A stretch of 64,000 bases of DNA, taken from contig JAEWMY010000042.1 in NCBI GenBank assembly GCA_023393015.1, positions 62,001-126,000 of the forward strand, given 5' to 3'. Made by a program: the position numbers and the translations under genes. This stretch comes from Spirochaetota bacterium (lineage in GTDB: Bacteria > Spirochaetota > Spirochaetia > Treponematales > Treponemataceae). The notes below the pieces were generated by a model. That model did no database searches and was not told where the DNA came from. It worked only from the letters and a program-made list of their open reading frames with translations. Shown in pieces: positions 43,280-51,562 of this stretch (the stretch's first letter is position 1; each line of letters starts with the position of its first letter).

Positions 43280-44360
43280 CGCCGCCCGAAAGCGCATCGC
43301 GCTCGCCTGCGCCATGGCGTTATCGATCGCGTCCGTGCTTGTCGCCGTCGGCGCGGGATCGACGTTTATCGGCCCGAAGGACGTGGTGACGACCCTTTTC
43401 CGCGCGGCATTCCCCGGCCCCGCGACCGCCGGGCGAACGGCCGCGACAACGCTCGCCGAGTCGATCGTCCTCGATTTGCGCCTGCCGCGCGTCCTGCTCG
43501 CCTTCGCGGCCGGCGCCGCCTTCTCGGTATGCGGCGCGATCATGCAGTCCGTTCTCCGCAATCCGCTCGCCTCGCCGTTCACCCTCGGCGTCTCCTCGGG
43601 GGCCTCCCTCGGGGCGGGGACGGTCATCCTCTTCGGCTCGGGTCTCGCGGCGGGAGCCGCTGGGGCCGCGGGGATCCCGGGAATCTCGGGAGCCGCCTCT
43701 CTCGCGTACGTCCCGCTCGCGGGTTTCCTCGCGAGCCTCGCGACGATCGCCCTGCTCCTCAGGCTCTCGCGCGCCGTCGATCCGTCCCTCGAGGGAACGA
43801 CGGTCATCCTCGCGGGAATGGTCCTGTCGCTCTTCCTGAACGCGGCGCTCTCGCTCCTGTCGGCGCTGTCGAAGGGACCGATCAACCGACTTGTCGCGTG
43901 GCAGATGGGCAGTTTCGCCCTCAAGGGCTGGCCGCCGCTCGCCGTCGTCTCGGCGGTCGCGGTCGTCGGATGCGCCGCGGCCTTCGCCTTCCGGCGCGAG
44001 CTCGACATACTCTCCTTCGGCGACGACGCCGCCTTTCCGATGGGGGTGGACGCATCGCGCGCGCGCGCGATCCTCACCGCGGTCGCCTCGCTCGTGACCG
44101 GCGCCGTCGTCTCGTTTACCGGCGTGATCGGCTTCGTCGACATCGCCGTCCCGCATCTCGCCCGCCGCGTCGCGGGTCCCTCGCACGCGACCCTCGTTCC
44201 CCTTTCGGCGCTGCTCGGCGGCTCGCTCATGACGATCGCCGACCTCGTCGCCCGCGTCGCGATCCCGCCGCTCGACCTTCCCGTCGGCGCGGTGACCGCG
44301 GCCCTCGGCGCGCCGTTTTTCGCGTACGTCTTCCTCGCGTCCCGGAGGGGACGATCGTGA
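43272..44360 (+). CDS. FecCD/BtuC-type ABC importer permease
   Basis: A 362-residue membrane protein with about ten helices. Family motifs include LRLPRVLLAFAAGAAFSVCG, MQSVLRNPLASPFTLGVSSG, RLVAWQMGSFALKGWPPL and GFVDIAVPHLARRVAGPSHA followed by DLVARVAIPPLDLPVGAVTA. It forms the channel for the binding protein upstream and the ATPase downstream. It overlaps the binding-protein gene by 8 bases and the ATPase gene by 4 bases (GTGA). Confidence 0.95.
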   Translation: MNDAARKRIALACAMALSIASVLVAVGAGSTFIGPKDVVTTLFRAAFPGPATAGRTAATTLAESIVLDLRLPRVLLAFAAGAAFSVCGAIMQSVLRNPLASPFTLGVSSGASLGAGTVILFGSGLAAGAAGAAGIPGISGAASLAYVPLAGFLASLATIALLLRLSRAVDPSLEGTTVILAGMVLSLFLNAALSLLSALSKGPINRLVAWQMGSFALKGWPPLAVVSAVAVVGCAAAFAFRRELDILSFGDDAAFPMGVDASRARAILTAVASLVTGAVVSFTGVIGFVDIAVPHLARRVAGPSHATLVPLSALLGGSLMTIADLVARVAIPPLDLPVGAVTAALGAPFFAYVFLASRRGRS

Positions 44361-45145
44361 CCGGCGCCCTCCTTTCGGCGAAATCGCTCCGCGCGGGCTA
44401 CGGCGCGCGCGAGGTCCTGCGCGGCGTCTCCCTCGATCTCCGCTCCGGCGAGCGCCTTTCGGTAATCGGGCCGAACGGGTGCGGCAAGACGACACTCCTT
44501 CGCGCCCTCGCGGGCGTCCTGCCCTACCGCGGGAGCGTAACCCTCCGCGACGGACGCGAGCTTTCCTCGCTCGGCAGAAAGGAAGCCGCGCGCGAAGTCG
44601 CCTTCCTTTCGCAGATAAGTCCCGGGTATCCCGAGTTCACCGTGCGGGAAACGGTCGCGATGGGCCGCTACGCGCGCGCCGCGGGGGGAATCTTCGGAAG
44701 CGCGTCGTCTTCGGACGACGAGGCCGTGAGGCGCGCCCTTGCGAACGCGGGTCTCGAGGGCGTTTCCGGCGAGACGCTTTCGCGTCTTTCGGGCGGCCAG
44801 CTTCAGCGGGTATTCCTCGCGCGCGCCCTCGCGCAGGAAGCGGGAATCCTCCTCCTCGACGAGCCGACGAACCACCTGGACCTGGCCTTCCAGATCGAGT
44901 TGCTCGATCTCGTCGCCTCGCAAGTCGCCTCGGGCGCGATCCTCGGCGCGATCGGCGTCTTTCACGACCTCGTACTCGCCGCGCGGTTTTCCGACCGCCA
45001 GATACTCCTCGACAAAGGGGAGATTCGCGCGGAGGGGAGCCCCGCCGAGGTGCTCGCCGGCCCGGAAATCGGGCGGGCGTACGGAATCGACGTGCGCGGG
45101 GCCGTCGGCAATCTTTTACAAACGGGCCGAAATCTGTTATCCTGA
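44357..45145 (+). CDS. ABC importer ATPase (BtuD/FecE type)
   Basis: A 262-residue ATPase. It has Walker A VIGPNGCGKTTLLRAL, a Q-loop near VAFLSQISPGYPEF, signature SRLSGGQLQRVFLARALAQE, Walker B ILLLDEPTNHLDLA and an H-loop FHDLVLAARF. The GTG start at 44357 overlaps the permease stop. A much longer in-frame extension upstream (to 43529) is a shadow of the permease gene. It powers the importer formed with the two preceding genes. Confidence 0.95.
   Translation: MTGALLSAKSLRAGYGAREVLRGVSLDLRSGERLSVIGPNGCGKTTLLRALAGVLPYRGSVTLRDGRELSSLGRKEAAREVAFLSQISPGYPEFTVRETVAMGRYARAAGGIFGSASSSDDEAVRRALANAGLEGVSGETLSRLSGGQLQRVFLARALAQEAGILLLDEPTNHLDLAFQIELLDLVASQVASGAILGAIGVFHDLVLAARFSDRQILLDKGEIRAEGSPAEVLAGPEIGRAYGIDVRGAVGNLLQTGRNLLS
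45115..45143 (+). promoter_or_regulatory. Promoter of the carbonic anhydrase - DRTGG - methyltransferase - mnmA operon, leaderless type
   Basis: TTTACA (45115-45120), 17-base spacer, TATCCT (45138-45143), 6 bases to the ATG at 45150. It lies inside and at the end of the ABC ATPase gene. Confidence 0.55.
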
Positions 45146-45149
45146 GCCC

Positions 45150-45677
45150 ATGGTACACCGAATACGACACGACATTCCCGTAATCCATCCGTCGGCCTTC
45201 GTGGCGCACAGCTCCGAAGTCGCCGGACGCGTCGAGCTCGGCGAAGGCTCATCCGTATGGTTCTTCGCGACCGTCCGCGGGGACATCGCCCCCATACACA
45301 TCGGCAAGAACTCGAACGTCCAGGACGGCGCCGTCATCCACTGCGACGAAGGCGTGCCGTGCGTGATCGGCGAGGGCGTCACCGTCGGACACCGCGCGGT
45401 CGTCCATTCGGCGACGATCGGAAACCACAGCCTCGTCGGCATGGGTTCGGTCATCCTCGGGGGCGCCGTAATCGGCGAGGAATCCGTGGTGGGGGCGGGA
45501 GCCCTCGTGACCGGGGGGAAGAAGTTCCCGCCGCGCTCGCTGATCCTCGGCTCGCCCGCGAAGGCCGTCCGCACGCTCACCGACGAGGAAGTCGCCAAGA
45601 ACCGGCGCATAGCCGAGCACTACCGCGCGTCGGCGTCCACCGCCGAGGCCGATTACCAGGACGCGGAAACCGTATGA
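45150..45677 (+). CDS. Gamma-carbonic anhydrase family hexapeptide-repeat protein
   Basis: A 175-residue left-handed beta-helix protein. Hexapeptide turns run from IHPSAFVAHSSEVAG to VVGAGALVTGG. The zinc-binding His residues of the YrdA/Cam family fit VIHCDEG, VGHRAVVH and GNHSLVGMGS, and SSVWFFATVRGDIAPIHIG carries the Arg/Asp pair of the family. Many members show no carbonic anhydrase activity, so the reaction is uncertain. Its stop overlaps the next start (ATGA). Confidence 0.9.
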   Translation: MVHRIRHDIPVIHPSAFVAHSSEVAGRVELGEGSSVWFFATVRGDIAPIHIGKNSNVQDGAVIHCDEGVPCVIGEGVTVGHRAVVHSATIGNHSLVGMGSVILGGAVIGEESVVGAGALVTGGKKFPPRSLILGSPAKAVRTLTDEEVAKNRRIAEHYRASASTAEADYQDAETV

Positions 45678-46012
45678 CCGTCGCCGAGATCGTCGAGGCC
45701 CTTCCCGCCCACGTCGTGCACGGCGAGGGCGGATACCGCGACCTTTCTGTCGATCGGGTCATAGCCGGAGACCTCATGAGCGACATCCTCGTATCCGTCG
45801 AGAGCGACACGCTCCTCGTCACGAGCCTCGCGACCGAACAGGCCGTCAGAAGCGCCGACATCGTCGGCATCCCGATAATCCTCCTCGTAAACGACAAACT
45901 GCCGCTTCCCGCGATGAGGGACCTCGCGCGCGAATGCGGCATAACCCTGCTCGCCACCCCGATGCCCATGTTCGAGTCCTGCGCCGCCCTCGGCGCGCTT
46001 TTGAGGGCGTAA
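45674..46012 (+). CDS. DRTGG-domain protein
   Basis: A 112-residue small protein. VEALPAHVVHGEGGYRDLSV, then DRVIAGDLMSDILVSVES, LLVTSLATEQAVRSADIVGI and LARECGITLLATPMPMFES, is the fold of DRTGG modules found alone or in phosphotransacetylase and HPr-kinase-like proteins. They are thought to be regulatory ligand-binding units. It resembles the protein encoded at 52540, so the genome has two in this window. It is translationally coupled on both sides: 4-base overlap upstream, TAATG with the next gene. Confidence 0.75.
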   Translation: MTVAEIVEALPAHVVHGEGGYRDLSVDRVIAGDLMSDILVSVESDTLLVTSLATEQAVRSADIVGIPIILLVNDKLPLPAMRDLARECGITLLATPMPMFESCAALGALLRA

Positions 46013-47364
46013 TGCCGAGGAACAAGGTAGATCCCGCCGAGATCGCCCGCGAGATCGCCGGGCTCCCCCCCGCGTGCGTCCTGGGTCGTCTCGCGTCCGG
46101 CGCGCTTTCCGCCCCGCGCGGGAAAGAAACCGTCTCGCCGAAAATTCTTGTTCGCCGCGTCTCCTCGGGTGAACGCGAAACCTATCAAATCGAACGGTTC
46201 GAGGGTCAAAAGGCGTTTCACCGCAACGCGGGTCCCGAGGAACTCGCCTCCGAGCTCGCCTCGCTCCTCGGCTCCGCGTACTCGCGCGCCGAGTTCGCGA
46301 TGGAGGGCGGGACGATCCGCGTGCTCGCGAACCGCAGGGGGGAATTGTCCGTACGACGCGCCGGCTCTACCCGCGCGGGAACCGCGCCCGTCGACGTACC
46401 GCCGTCGCACGACCGCGCGAAGTCGCGCCTCCTTCCCGAAGGCGAGCCGGTTCCCTTTCTCGTCGATCTCGGCGTCATGACGGCGGAGGGCCGCGTCGTT
46501 AAGCCGATGTACGCGAAATACCGGCAGATAAACCGATTTCTCGAATTCGTTTCAGACGTGCTTCCCGACCTCGAGCGCGCGGCCGCGGGCAGGCCGCTCG
46601 AGATAATAGATTTCGGCTGCGGGAAGTCGTATCTCACCTTCGCCCTGCACCACTACCTCGCGAAGGTTTGCGGCCTCAGGGTCAACGTGACCGGTCTCGA
46701 TCTCAAGGACGACGTGATCGAGCGCTGTTCCGCCCTCGCCTCGCGGCTCGGATGCGGGGGGTTGCGCTTTCTCCGCGGCGACATCGCGGGTTTCTCGCCC
46801 GACGCGCGGCCCGACCTCGTCGTAAGCCTGCACGCCTGCGACACGGCCACCGACGCCGCGCTCGCGCGGGCCGTACGCTGGAAGACGCCCGTCATCCTCG
46901 CCGTTCCCTGCTGTCAGCACGAACTCAATACGGCGCTCTCGACGAGACCCGCGTCCCGGCCGGGCGAGGTCTCCGGAGCCGAGGCGGAACGGGGCTCGTC
47001 GGACGGCCTTCACCCCGCGCTACGGCACGGAATCCTCCGAGAGCGCGTATCCGCGCTCTTTACCGACGCGATACGCGCCGAGGCCCTCGAGGCGTCGGGC
47101 TATCGCGTGCAAATCCTCGAGTTCATCGACATGGAGCACACGCCGAAAAACCTGCTGATCCGTGCGGTTCGCCAAAGCTCACCGGCGGTTCGCCAAGGCT
47201 CGCCGCAGGCTAGCGACGGTTCGTCGCAAAATCCCGACGCGGCGTTCCCGACGAAGCTCGAACGCTACCTGGGCGTCGAGCTCGCGCTCTCGAGGGAACT
47301 GTCGAGGAGCCTTTCGAAAGGGATGTCCGGCGCGGTTCAGGACTCCGACGGGGGAACCGACTGA
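46012..47364 (+). CDS. SAM-dependent methyltransferase, Methyltransf_32-like
   Basis: A 450-residue cytoplasmic protein. The central SAM fold has IIDFGCGKSYLTFALHHYL, VTGLDLKDDVIERCSAL, and LVVSLHACDTATDAALARAV with AVPCCQHELN, which match the methyltransferase 32 family (GSTCD-like). About 150 residues precede the fold (KILVRRVSSGERETYQIERF). A low-complexity insert with duplicated VRQ-S-P units and a helical tail follow. The substrate is unknown. Position between a DRTGG gene and mnmA, with 1-base overlaps on both sides, suggests an RNA-related role, which is only inference. In-frame starts upstream of 46012 lie in the DRTGG gene. Confidence 0.78.
   Translation: MPRNKVDPAEIAREIAGLPPACVLGRLASGALSAPRGKETVSPKILVRRVSSGERETYQIERFEGQKAFHRNAGPEELASELASLLGSAYSRAEFAMEGGTIRVLANRRGELSVRRAGSTRAGTAPVDVPPSHDRAKSRLLPEGEPVPFLVDLGVMTAEGRVVKPMYAKYRQINRFLEFVSDVLPDLERAAAGRPLEIIDFGCGKSYLTFALHHYLAKVCGLRVNVTGLDLKDDVIERCSALASRLGCGGLRFLRGDIAGFSPDARPDLVVSLHACDTATDAALARAVRWKTPVILAVPCCQHELNTALSTRPASRPGEVSGAEAERGSSDGLHPALRHGILRERVSALFTDAIRAEALEASGYRVQILEFIDMEHTPKNLLIRAVRQSSPAVRQGSPQASDGSSQNPDAAFPTKLERYLGVELALSRELSRSLSKGMSGAVQDSDGGTD
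47164..47205. repeat. 21-bp tandem duplication in the methyltransferase gene
   Basis: Units 47164-47184 and 47185-47205 (GCGGTTCGCCAAAGCTCACCG type) match at 19 of 21 bases and encode AVRQSSP-like heptads between the SAM fold and the tail. Confidence 0.7.
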
Positions 47365-48452
47365 TGGCCCGGGTACTCGTCGGTATGAGCGGCGGCGTCG
47401 ACAGCGCCGTCGCGGCCAAGGTCCTCATCGACGCCGGGCACGAGGTGACCGGAGTGACGCTCTCGCTCGTGCCGTCCATCGACGCGATACGCGACGCCTC
47501 GGGCGGTACGTCCAGAACCTGCTGTTCCCTCGAGGACGTTCAGGCCGCGCGGGAAACATGCTACCGTCTCGGAATCGAGCATTTCGTCTTCAACTTCCGC
47601 GACGCCTTCGTCGAGGGCGTCATGCGCCCGTTCGTCGACTCATACCTGGCCGGAGAGACGCCGAACCCCTGCGTCGAGTGCAACCGCCTCGTCAAGTTCG
47701 GGAAGCTCGTCGAGCGCGCCCGCCTCCTCGGGTACGACTTCCTCGCCACCGGCCACTACGCCCGCGTTTCGCGGTCGGATAACGGCCGCTACCTCCTCAG
47801 GCGCGGCGCGGACGCGGCGAAGGACCAGAGCTACGTTCTCTATACCCTCACGCAGGACCAGCTTTCGATGACGATGTTTCCCCTCGGGGAGATGACGAAG
47901 GCGGAAGTACGGGAAATCGCCGCGCGCGCGGGATTCGCGAGCGCGAACAAGCCCGAGAGCCAGGACATCTGCTTCGTTCCCGACGGCGACTACGCGGGCT
48001 TTATCGAACGCTTCGCGCCGGGCGCCGTTCGCCCCGGCGACTTCGTCGATCTCGCGGGAAACGCCGTCGGGCGGCACCGCGGCGTCGTCCGCTACACGAT
48101 CGGCCAGCGGCGCGGCATCGCGGTCGCCTTCGGGAAGCCGACCTACGTGGTGGGTAAGGACGCGGCGGCCAACACGGTAACGCTCGGATCCGACCCGGAC
48201 CTCCGCGCGAAACGGGTACTGGCGCGCGAGGTCAATCTCGTTTCCGTCGAACGTCTCGAGAGCCCGACGCGCGTCACGGCGAAAATCCGCTACAACCAGA
48301 CGGACCGGGGCGCGGTAATAACCACGACGGACGACGGCGGTATACTGGCGGAATTCGACGAGGCCCAGCGCGCGGTGGCGCCGGGACAGTCGATCGTGTT
48401 CTACGACGGGGATATCGTCGTGGGCGGCGGGATTATCTCGGGTACTGCCTAG
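47364..48452 (+). CDS. mnmA: tRNA-specific 2-thiouridylase MnmA
   Basis: MnmA thiolates U34 of Lys, Glu and Gln tRNAs. The 362 residues carry the PP-loop VGMSGGVDSAVAAKVL (SGGVDS at 9-14), the catalytic Cys in GETPNPCVECNRLVKFG (Cys103) and the acceptor Cys in ESQDICFVPDGDYAGF (Cys203). VVRYTIGQRRGIAVAFGKP and the C-terminal beta-barrel follow. MnmA and MnmE act on the same wobble uridine and both are in this window. The start overlaps the methyltransferase stop (TGATG). The stop codon shares CTAG with the stop of the convergent receptor gene. Confidence 0.97.
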   Translation: MARVLVGMSGGVDSAVAAKVLIDAGHEVTGVTLSLVPSIDAIRDASGGTSRTCCSLEDVQAARETCYRLGIEHFVFNFRDAFVEGVMRPFVDSYLAGETPNPCVECNRLVKFGKLVERARLLGYDFLATGHYARVSRSDNGRYLLRRGADAAKDQSYVLYTLTQDQLSMTMFPLGEMTKAEVREIAARAGFASANKPESQDICFVPDGDYAGFIERFAPGAVRPGDFVDLAGNAVGRHRGVVRYTIGQRRGIAVAFGKPTYVVGKDAAANTVTLGSDPDLRAKRVLAREVNLVSVERLESPTRVTAKIRYNQTDRGAVITTTDDGGILAEFDEAQRAVAPGQSIVFYDGDIVVGGGIISGTA

Positions 48453-50251
48453 GAGGACTCCTCGTCCGTCTCGCGCACCGAAAGCTGCGCGAACACGATA
48501 TCCTGGTTCGTCGCCATGGAACGAAGCTCGTTCGCGGTTTGCGAAAGCTGCGTCCCCTGGATTCCGAGTTCGCCGACCGACACCGTTATCTCGTCGAGGC
48601 GGCTCACGCTCGTGTCGCTCATCCGGTCTATCATGTCCATGTTCCGCTTGACGCCGACGCCGGCATTCGCTATCCCTTCCATCGAGTCCTCGATCCGGGC
48701 TATCTGCCTGCTCGCCTCCCCGATTACCGAGGTTATCGCCTCGAACGAGCGTTTCGAGTCCTGCGCGTTCGTCAGGGTACCGGTTACGTGCTTCGAGCCC
48801 TTCCCGCTCTCCTCGAGTATGTGCGCCATGTTCGAGGTGATCTCGGACACCATCTCGCGGATGCCCTCGGCCGTATGGCGCGAGTTCTCGGCGAGCGTCC
48901 GTACCTCGCCGGCGACGACGGCGAAGGCCTTGCCGGCGGTTCCCGCGCGGGCGGCCTGTATCGAGGCGTTTATCGCGAGCACGTTCGTGTTCTCGGCGAG
49001 CTGCTCGATGAGCGTCGCGAATTCCTGCACGCGGGAGAGCCGCTCGCTGAACGAGGCGAGCTCGGACTCGATGTTGTCGATCATGGTCTTTAGCGCGCGA
49101 GTCCCCTCGTACATCTGGTCGGCGAGGCGCGAGCCCTCGGCCGAACTTCCGGTCATGCGTTCGACGAGGTCGGCGTAGCCCCCGATCGCCTCGCGTACCG
49201 ACGAGATCATGGCGTTGAGGCCCTCGAGCTCGCGGTCGTTCGCGTCCACGCGGGACTTCTGCTCGTGTATGTCGTCCTTTATGCCGGCGATGGCCGTTCC
49301 TATCTGCCCGGTCGCGCGCGAGGATTGTTCGGCCGCGGCGGCGAGATCCTGACTGTTCGCCGCGACGCGCTCGACGTTCTCTATCATGGAGAGCACGATC
49401 TCGCGGAAGCTCGACGGCTCCGTGTTGAAGGTGGTTACCGCCAGGCCGTTCCTGACGGCGCGGTTTACGCTCTTCACGATCGCGGGATCCACGACCACGG
49501 TCGCGAACCCGTCGAATCCGGATTCCGCGAAGCGCCGTATCACCGGGTCGAAGACGCTCGCCGCGCCGAAATCCTCCCACGAATGGAAGGCGTCGACGAT
49601 CTCGATCTCCACGTTATGGTCGGCGAGGAGTTTGCGCGCCGCCTCGGCTCCCCTCCCGAGTCCCTCGAAAAATCCGGTGGAGAGGGGAAGGATGCAACCG
49701 AACCGCCATTTCCTCCCGCTGCGGTTGCGCTCGGGCGTCGCGAGCTGCGAGCGTTCCGCTTCCATCATGACGCGCTCGTTCTTCGACGAGTCCCAGTACG
49801 TTTCGAGGTTCGACTCGTCGATGGCGATCGGTTCCATGAAGAGCTTCGGGCTCAAGGGCTGCCAACCCGTCTCGCGCGCGTTGTAGAGGTGCACGAGGGC
49901 GTTGAAGGCCTGCGCGAAGGAGTTCTGCTCGATGAGGCAGGATATTCTCCCCGCGCGCAGGAGCTCGACGTTCTCGGGCATGGCGTCGAAAGCGACGACC
50001 CTGACCTCGCGCCGTTCCTTGCGGAGTATCGTCTCGACGACGCTCGGGGGAGTGTGTCCGTCGGTCACGAACAGCGCGTCGAGCGAGGGATGCTTCGCGA
50101 GAATCTCCGTCACGCGTACGATCGAGACGTCGCGGTTCCCCGCGCCCTCGTACACTCCGGCGGTCTTGATGCCGGGATACCGCTCGTTGAGGAGGTTGAA
50201 GCAGCCCTTCATGCGAAGGACGTGGTTTATCTGGTTATAGTAGGGGATCAC
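48449..50251 (-). CDS. Methyl-accepting receptor, C-terminal part of a gene split by an in-frame TGA
   Basis: 600 residues open in the same frame as the fragment at 50252, separated only by TGA. The first about 230 residues continue a type I periplasmic-binding fold (VIPYYNQINHVLRMKGCFNL, DALFVTDGHTPPSVVETIL, VVVDPAIVKSVNRAVRNGLA). The rest is a methyl-accepting signalling domain with the tip AENTNVLAINASIQAARAGT and KAFAVVAGEVRTLAENSRHT. No membrane helix separates sensor and signalling domains, so with the single N-terminal helix of the upstream part both would be cytoplasmic. The apparent start is GTG 50251 right after the stop. Either a pseudogene, a base error or a real two-gene arrangement. 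Confidence 0.8.
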   Translation of the reverse strand: MIPYYNQINHVLRMKGCFNLLNERYPGIKTAGVYEGAGNRDVSIVRVTEILAKHPSLDALFVTDGHTPPSVVETILRKERREVRVVAFDAMPENVELLRAGRISCLIEQNSFAQAFNALVHLYNARETGWQPLSPKLFMEPIAIDESNLETYWDSSKNERVMMEAERSQLATPERNRSGRKWRFGCILPLSTGFFEGLGRGAEAARKLLADHNVEIEIVDAFHSWEDFGAASVFDPVIRRFAESGFDGFATVVVDPAIVKSVNRAVRNGLAVTTFNTEPSSFREIVLSMIENVERVAANSQDLAAAAEQSSRATGQIGTAIAGIKDDIHEQKSRVDANDRELEGLNAMISSVREAIGGYADLVERMTGSSAEGSRLADQMYEGTRALKTMIDNIESELASFSERLSRVQEFATLIEQLAENTNVLAINASIQAARAGTAGKAFAVVAGEVRTLAENSRHTAEGIREMVSEITSNMAHILEESGKGSKHVTGTLTNAQDSKRSFEAITSVIGEASRQIARIEDSMEGIANAGVGVKRNMDMIDRMSDTSVSRLDEITVSVGELGIQGTQLSQTANELRSMATNQDIVFAQLSVRETDEESS

Positions 50252-50644
50252 TCAGGCGACGGAACCCGAGCCGCCGAGCAGGGCGGCGATCTTCTCGCCG
50301 GCGAGCCGGCCTTCCTGATAGCTGTTCGCGCCGGTAAAACAGACGCGATGCGACGGCACGTCGGTGGACGCGTTGAAGTCGCCGATCGCCCCGGACAACA
50401 GCTCCACCAGCCTCGAGCCGTCGGCGCTGAGCGGAGGGGGAAACTTCCCCGCGATACGCGCCCGCAGGTCCCCGGAGGCGAACCGGGAGAGGGCGAGGGA
50501 GAGAGCCGAGGCCATCTCGGAAAGCGGACCAGTAACGTCATCCAAGAGAGACCGCCGGGCCCTGAGCTTGAGAAGCGATACGACCGACGTCGCGGCGAGC
50601 GCGACGGACAGGACGACAAGGCCGAAAAGCGGAATAACATTCAT
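50252..50644 (-). CDS. N-terminal part of the split methyl-accepting receptor
   Basis: 130 residues: a membrane helix (about 4-24), a short HAMP-like or coiled segment (LLDDVTGPLSEMASALSLAL), and the start of a periplasmic-binding fold (RVCFTGANSYQEGRLAGEKI, then GGSGSVA). The reading frame stops at TGA (50254-50252) exactly where related receptors continue with a further beta strand. The next codon resumes the homologous sequence VIPYYNQ. The fragment cannot fold as a complete sensor. It has a good promoter 6 bases before its ATG, so it is probably transcribed. Confidence 0.7.
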   Translation of the reverse strand: MNVIPLFGLVVLSVALAATSVVSLLKLRARRSLLDDVTGPLSEMASALSLALSRFASGDLRARIAGKFPPPLSADGSRLVELLSGAIGDFNASTDVPSHRVCFTGANSYQEGRLAGEKIAALLGGSGSVA

Positions 50645-50650
50645 AACTTA

Positions 50651-50679
50651 AATGTAAGGCCCTTTTTACTCGCAGTCAA
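50651..50679 (-). promoter_or_regulatory. Promoter of the split receptor gene, leaderless type
   Basis: Minus-strand TTGACT (50679-50674), 17-base spacer, TACATT (50656-50651), 6 bases to the ATG at 50644. A divergent box (TATAGT at 50686) serves the HAD gene. Confidence 0.6.
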
Positions 50680-50685
50680 TTTCAT

Positions 50686-50691
50686 TATAGT
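50686..50691 (+). promoter_or_regulatory. -10 box of the HAD phosphatase gene, leaderless type with GTG start
   Basis: TATAGT, then AACCGTC and the GTG at 50699. The -35 region (TTTTTA at 50663) is poor. Confidence 0.45.
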
Positions 50692-50698
50692 AACCGTC

Positions 50699-51514
50699 GT
50701 GAAACTGCAACCCCTCATCATCGCCCTCGACCTCGACGACACCCTGCTCAGGCACGACCTGACCATATCGGACCGTACCGTCGCCGCCCTTTCGGCCTGC
50801 GCGGAGCGGGGAATTCTCGTAACCCTCGCGTCGGGCCGCGCGCCGGAGGCGATGACGCCCTACGCCAAACGCCTCGGTCTCGACCGCGCCAAGAGCTTTA
50901 TCATCAGCAACAACGGCTCCCAGGCCCTCGAGTCCGACACGGGCCGCGCGGTTATAGAGCACCGTCTTCCGACGGACGTCGCCCTCGAGGCGTTCCGACT
51001 TGTAGAAGCGGCCGGGCTTTCGTGCCACATTTACGAGGGAAGTACCATACACGTCTCGAAAGAAACCGAGTACTCGGACAGGGACTGGATGCTTTCCGGC
51101 CTCAAGCCGATCGTCCCTGACGACTACGAGGACCTCATCCGCAAGGGAGTGTACAAGCTCGTCATCCCGGGCGACCCCGAGTTCATCGTGCCGGTCGAGG
51201 CGGAGTTCAAGGTGCATTTCGAAGGGCGCGCGACGGTATTCGTGAGCAAGCCCTTCTTCCTCGAGGTTCTACCCGTCAACGTCGGCAAGGGCGAGGCGCT
51301 TCGCGAGATAGCGGAAGCGATTCTCGGCATACCCCGCGAACGGGTCATGGCCTTCGGCGACAGCATGAACGACGAGTCGATGATCCGCTACGCGGGCCTT
51401 TCCGTCGCGATGAAGAACTCCCGGCCGGAGATACTCTCGCTCGCCTCCTACGTCACCGACCTCACGAACGACGAGGACGGGATTGCCGATTTCCTCGAAA
51501 AGCGCGTGCTGTAG
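50699..51514 (+). CDS. Cof-type HAD phosphatase
   Basis: A 271-residue haloacid dehalogenase of class IIB. Motif I is IIALDLDDTLLRHDLTIS, motif II VTLASGRAPEAM, the Lys lies in motif III (VGKGEALREIAEAI) and motif IV is VMAFGDSMNDESMIRYAGL. The cap domain lies between motifs II and III. Such enzymes dephosphorylate sugar phosphates, FMN or pyridoxal phosphate with broad specificity. The start is GTG 50699, supported by the TATAGT box 7 bases before. A long in-frame extension to 49265 is a shadow of the receptor gene. Confidence 0.92.
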   Translation: MKLQPLIIALDLDDTLLRHDLTISDRTVAALSACAERGILVTLASGRAPEAMTPYAKRLGLDRAKSFIISNNGSQALESDTGRAVIEHRLPTDVALEAFRLVEAAGLSCHIYEGSTIHVSKETEYSDRDWMLSGLKPIVPDDYEDLIRKGVYKLVIPGDPEFIVPVEAEFKVHFEGRATVFVSKPFFLEVLPVNVGKGEALREIAEAILGIPRERVMAFGDSMNDESMIRYAGLSVAMKNSRPEILSLASYVTDLTNDEDGIADFLEKRVL

Positions 51515-51549
51515 CCGCGGAACCCTCGAGCAAGCGCGGCTTTATGCGC

Positions 51550-51555
51550 TATACT
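51550..51555 (+). promoter_or_regulatory. -10 box of the CBS-ATPase gene, leaderless type
   Basis: TATACT, then TCGTACC and the ATG at 51563. No convincing -35 box. Confidence 0.45.
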
Positions 51556-51562
51556 TCGTACC

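Noticed and set aside
50252..50254. TGA in the receptor gene as a selenocysteine codon
   Set aside because: The position is a hydrophobic beta-strand place in the binding-protein fold, not a redox Cys site, and no convincing SECIS-like hairpin follows. TGA is an ordinary stop in many genes of the window.
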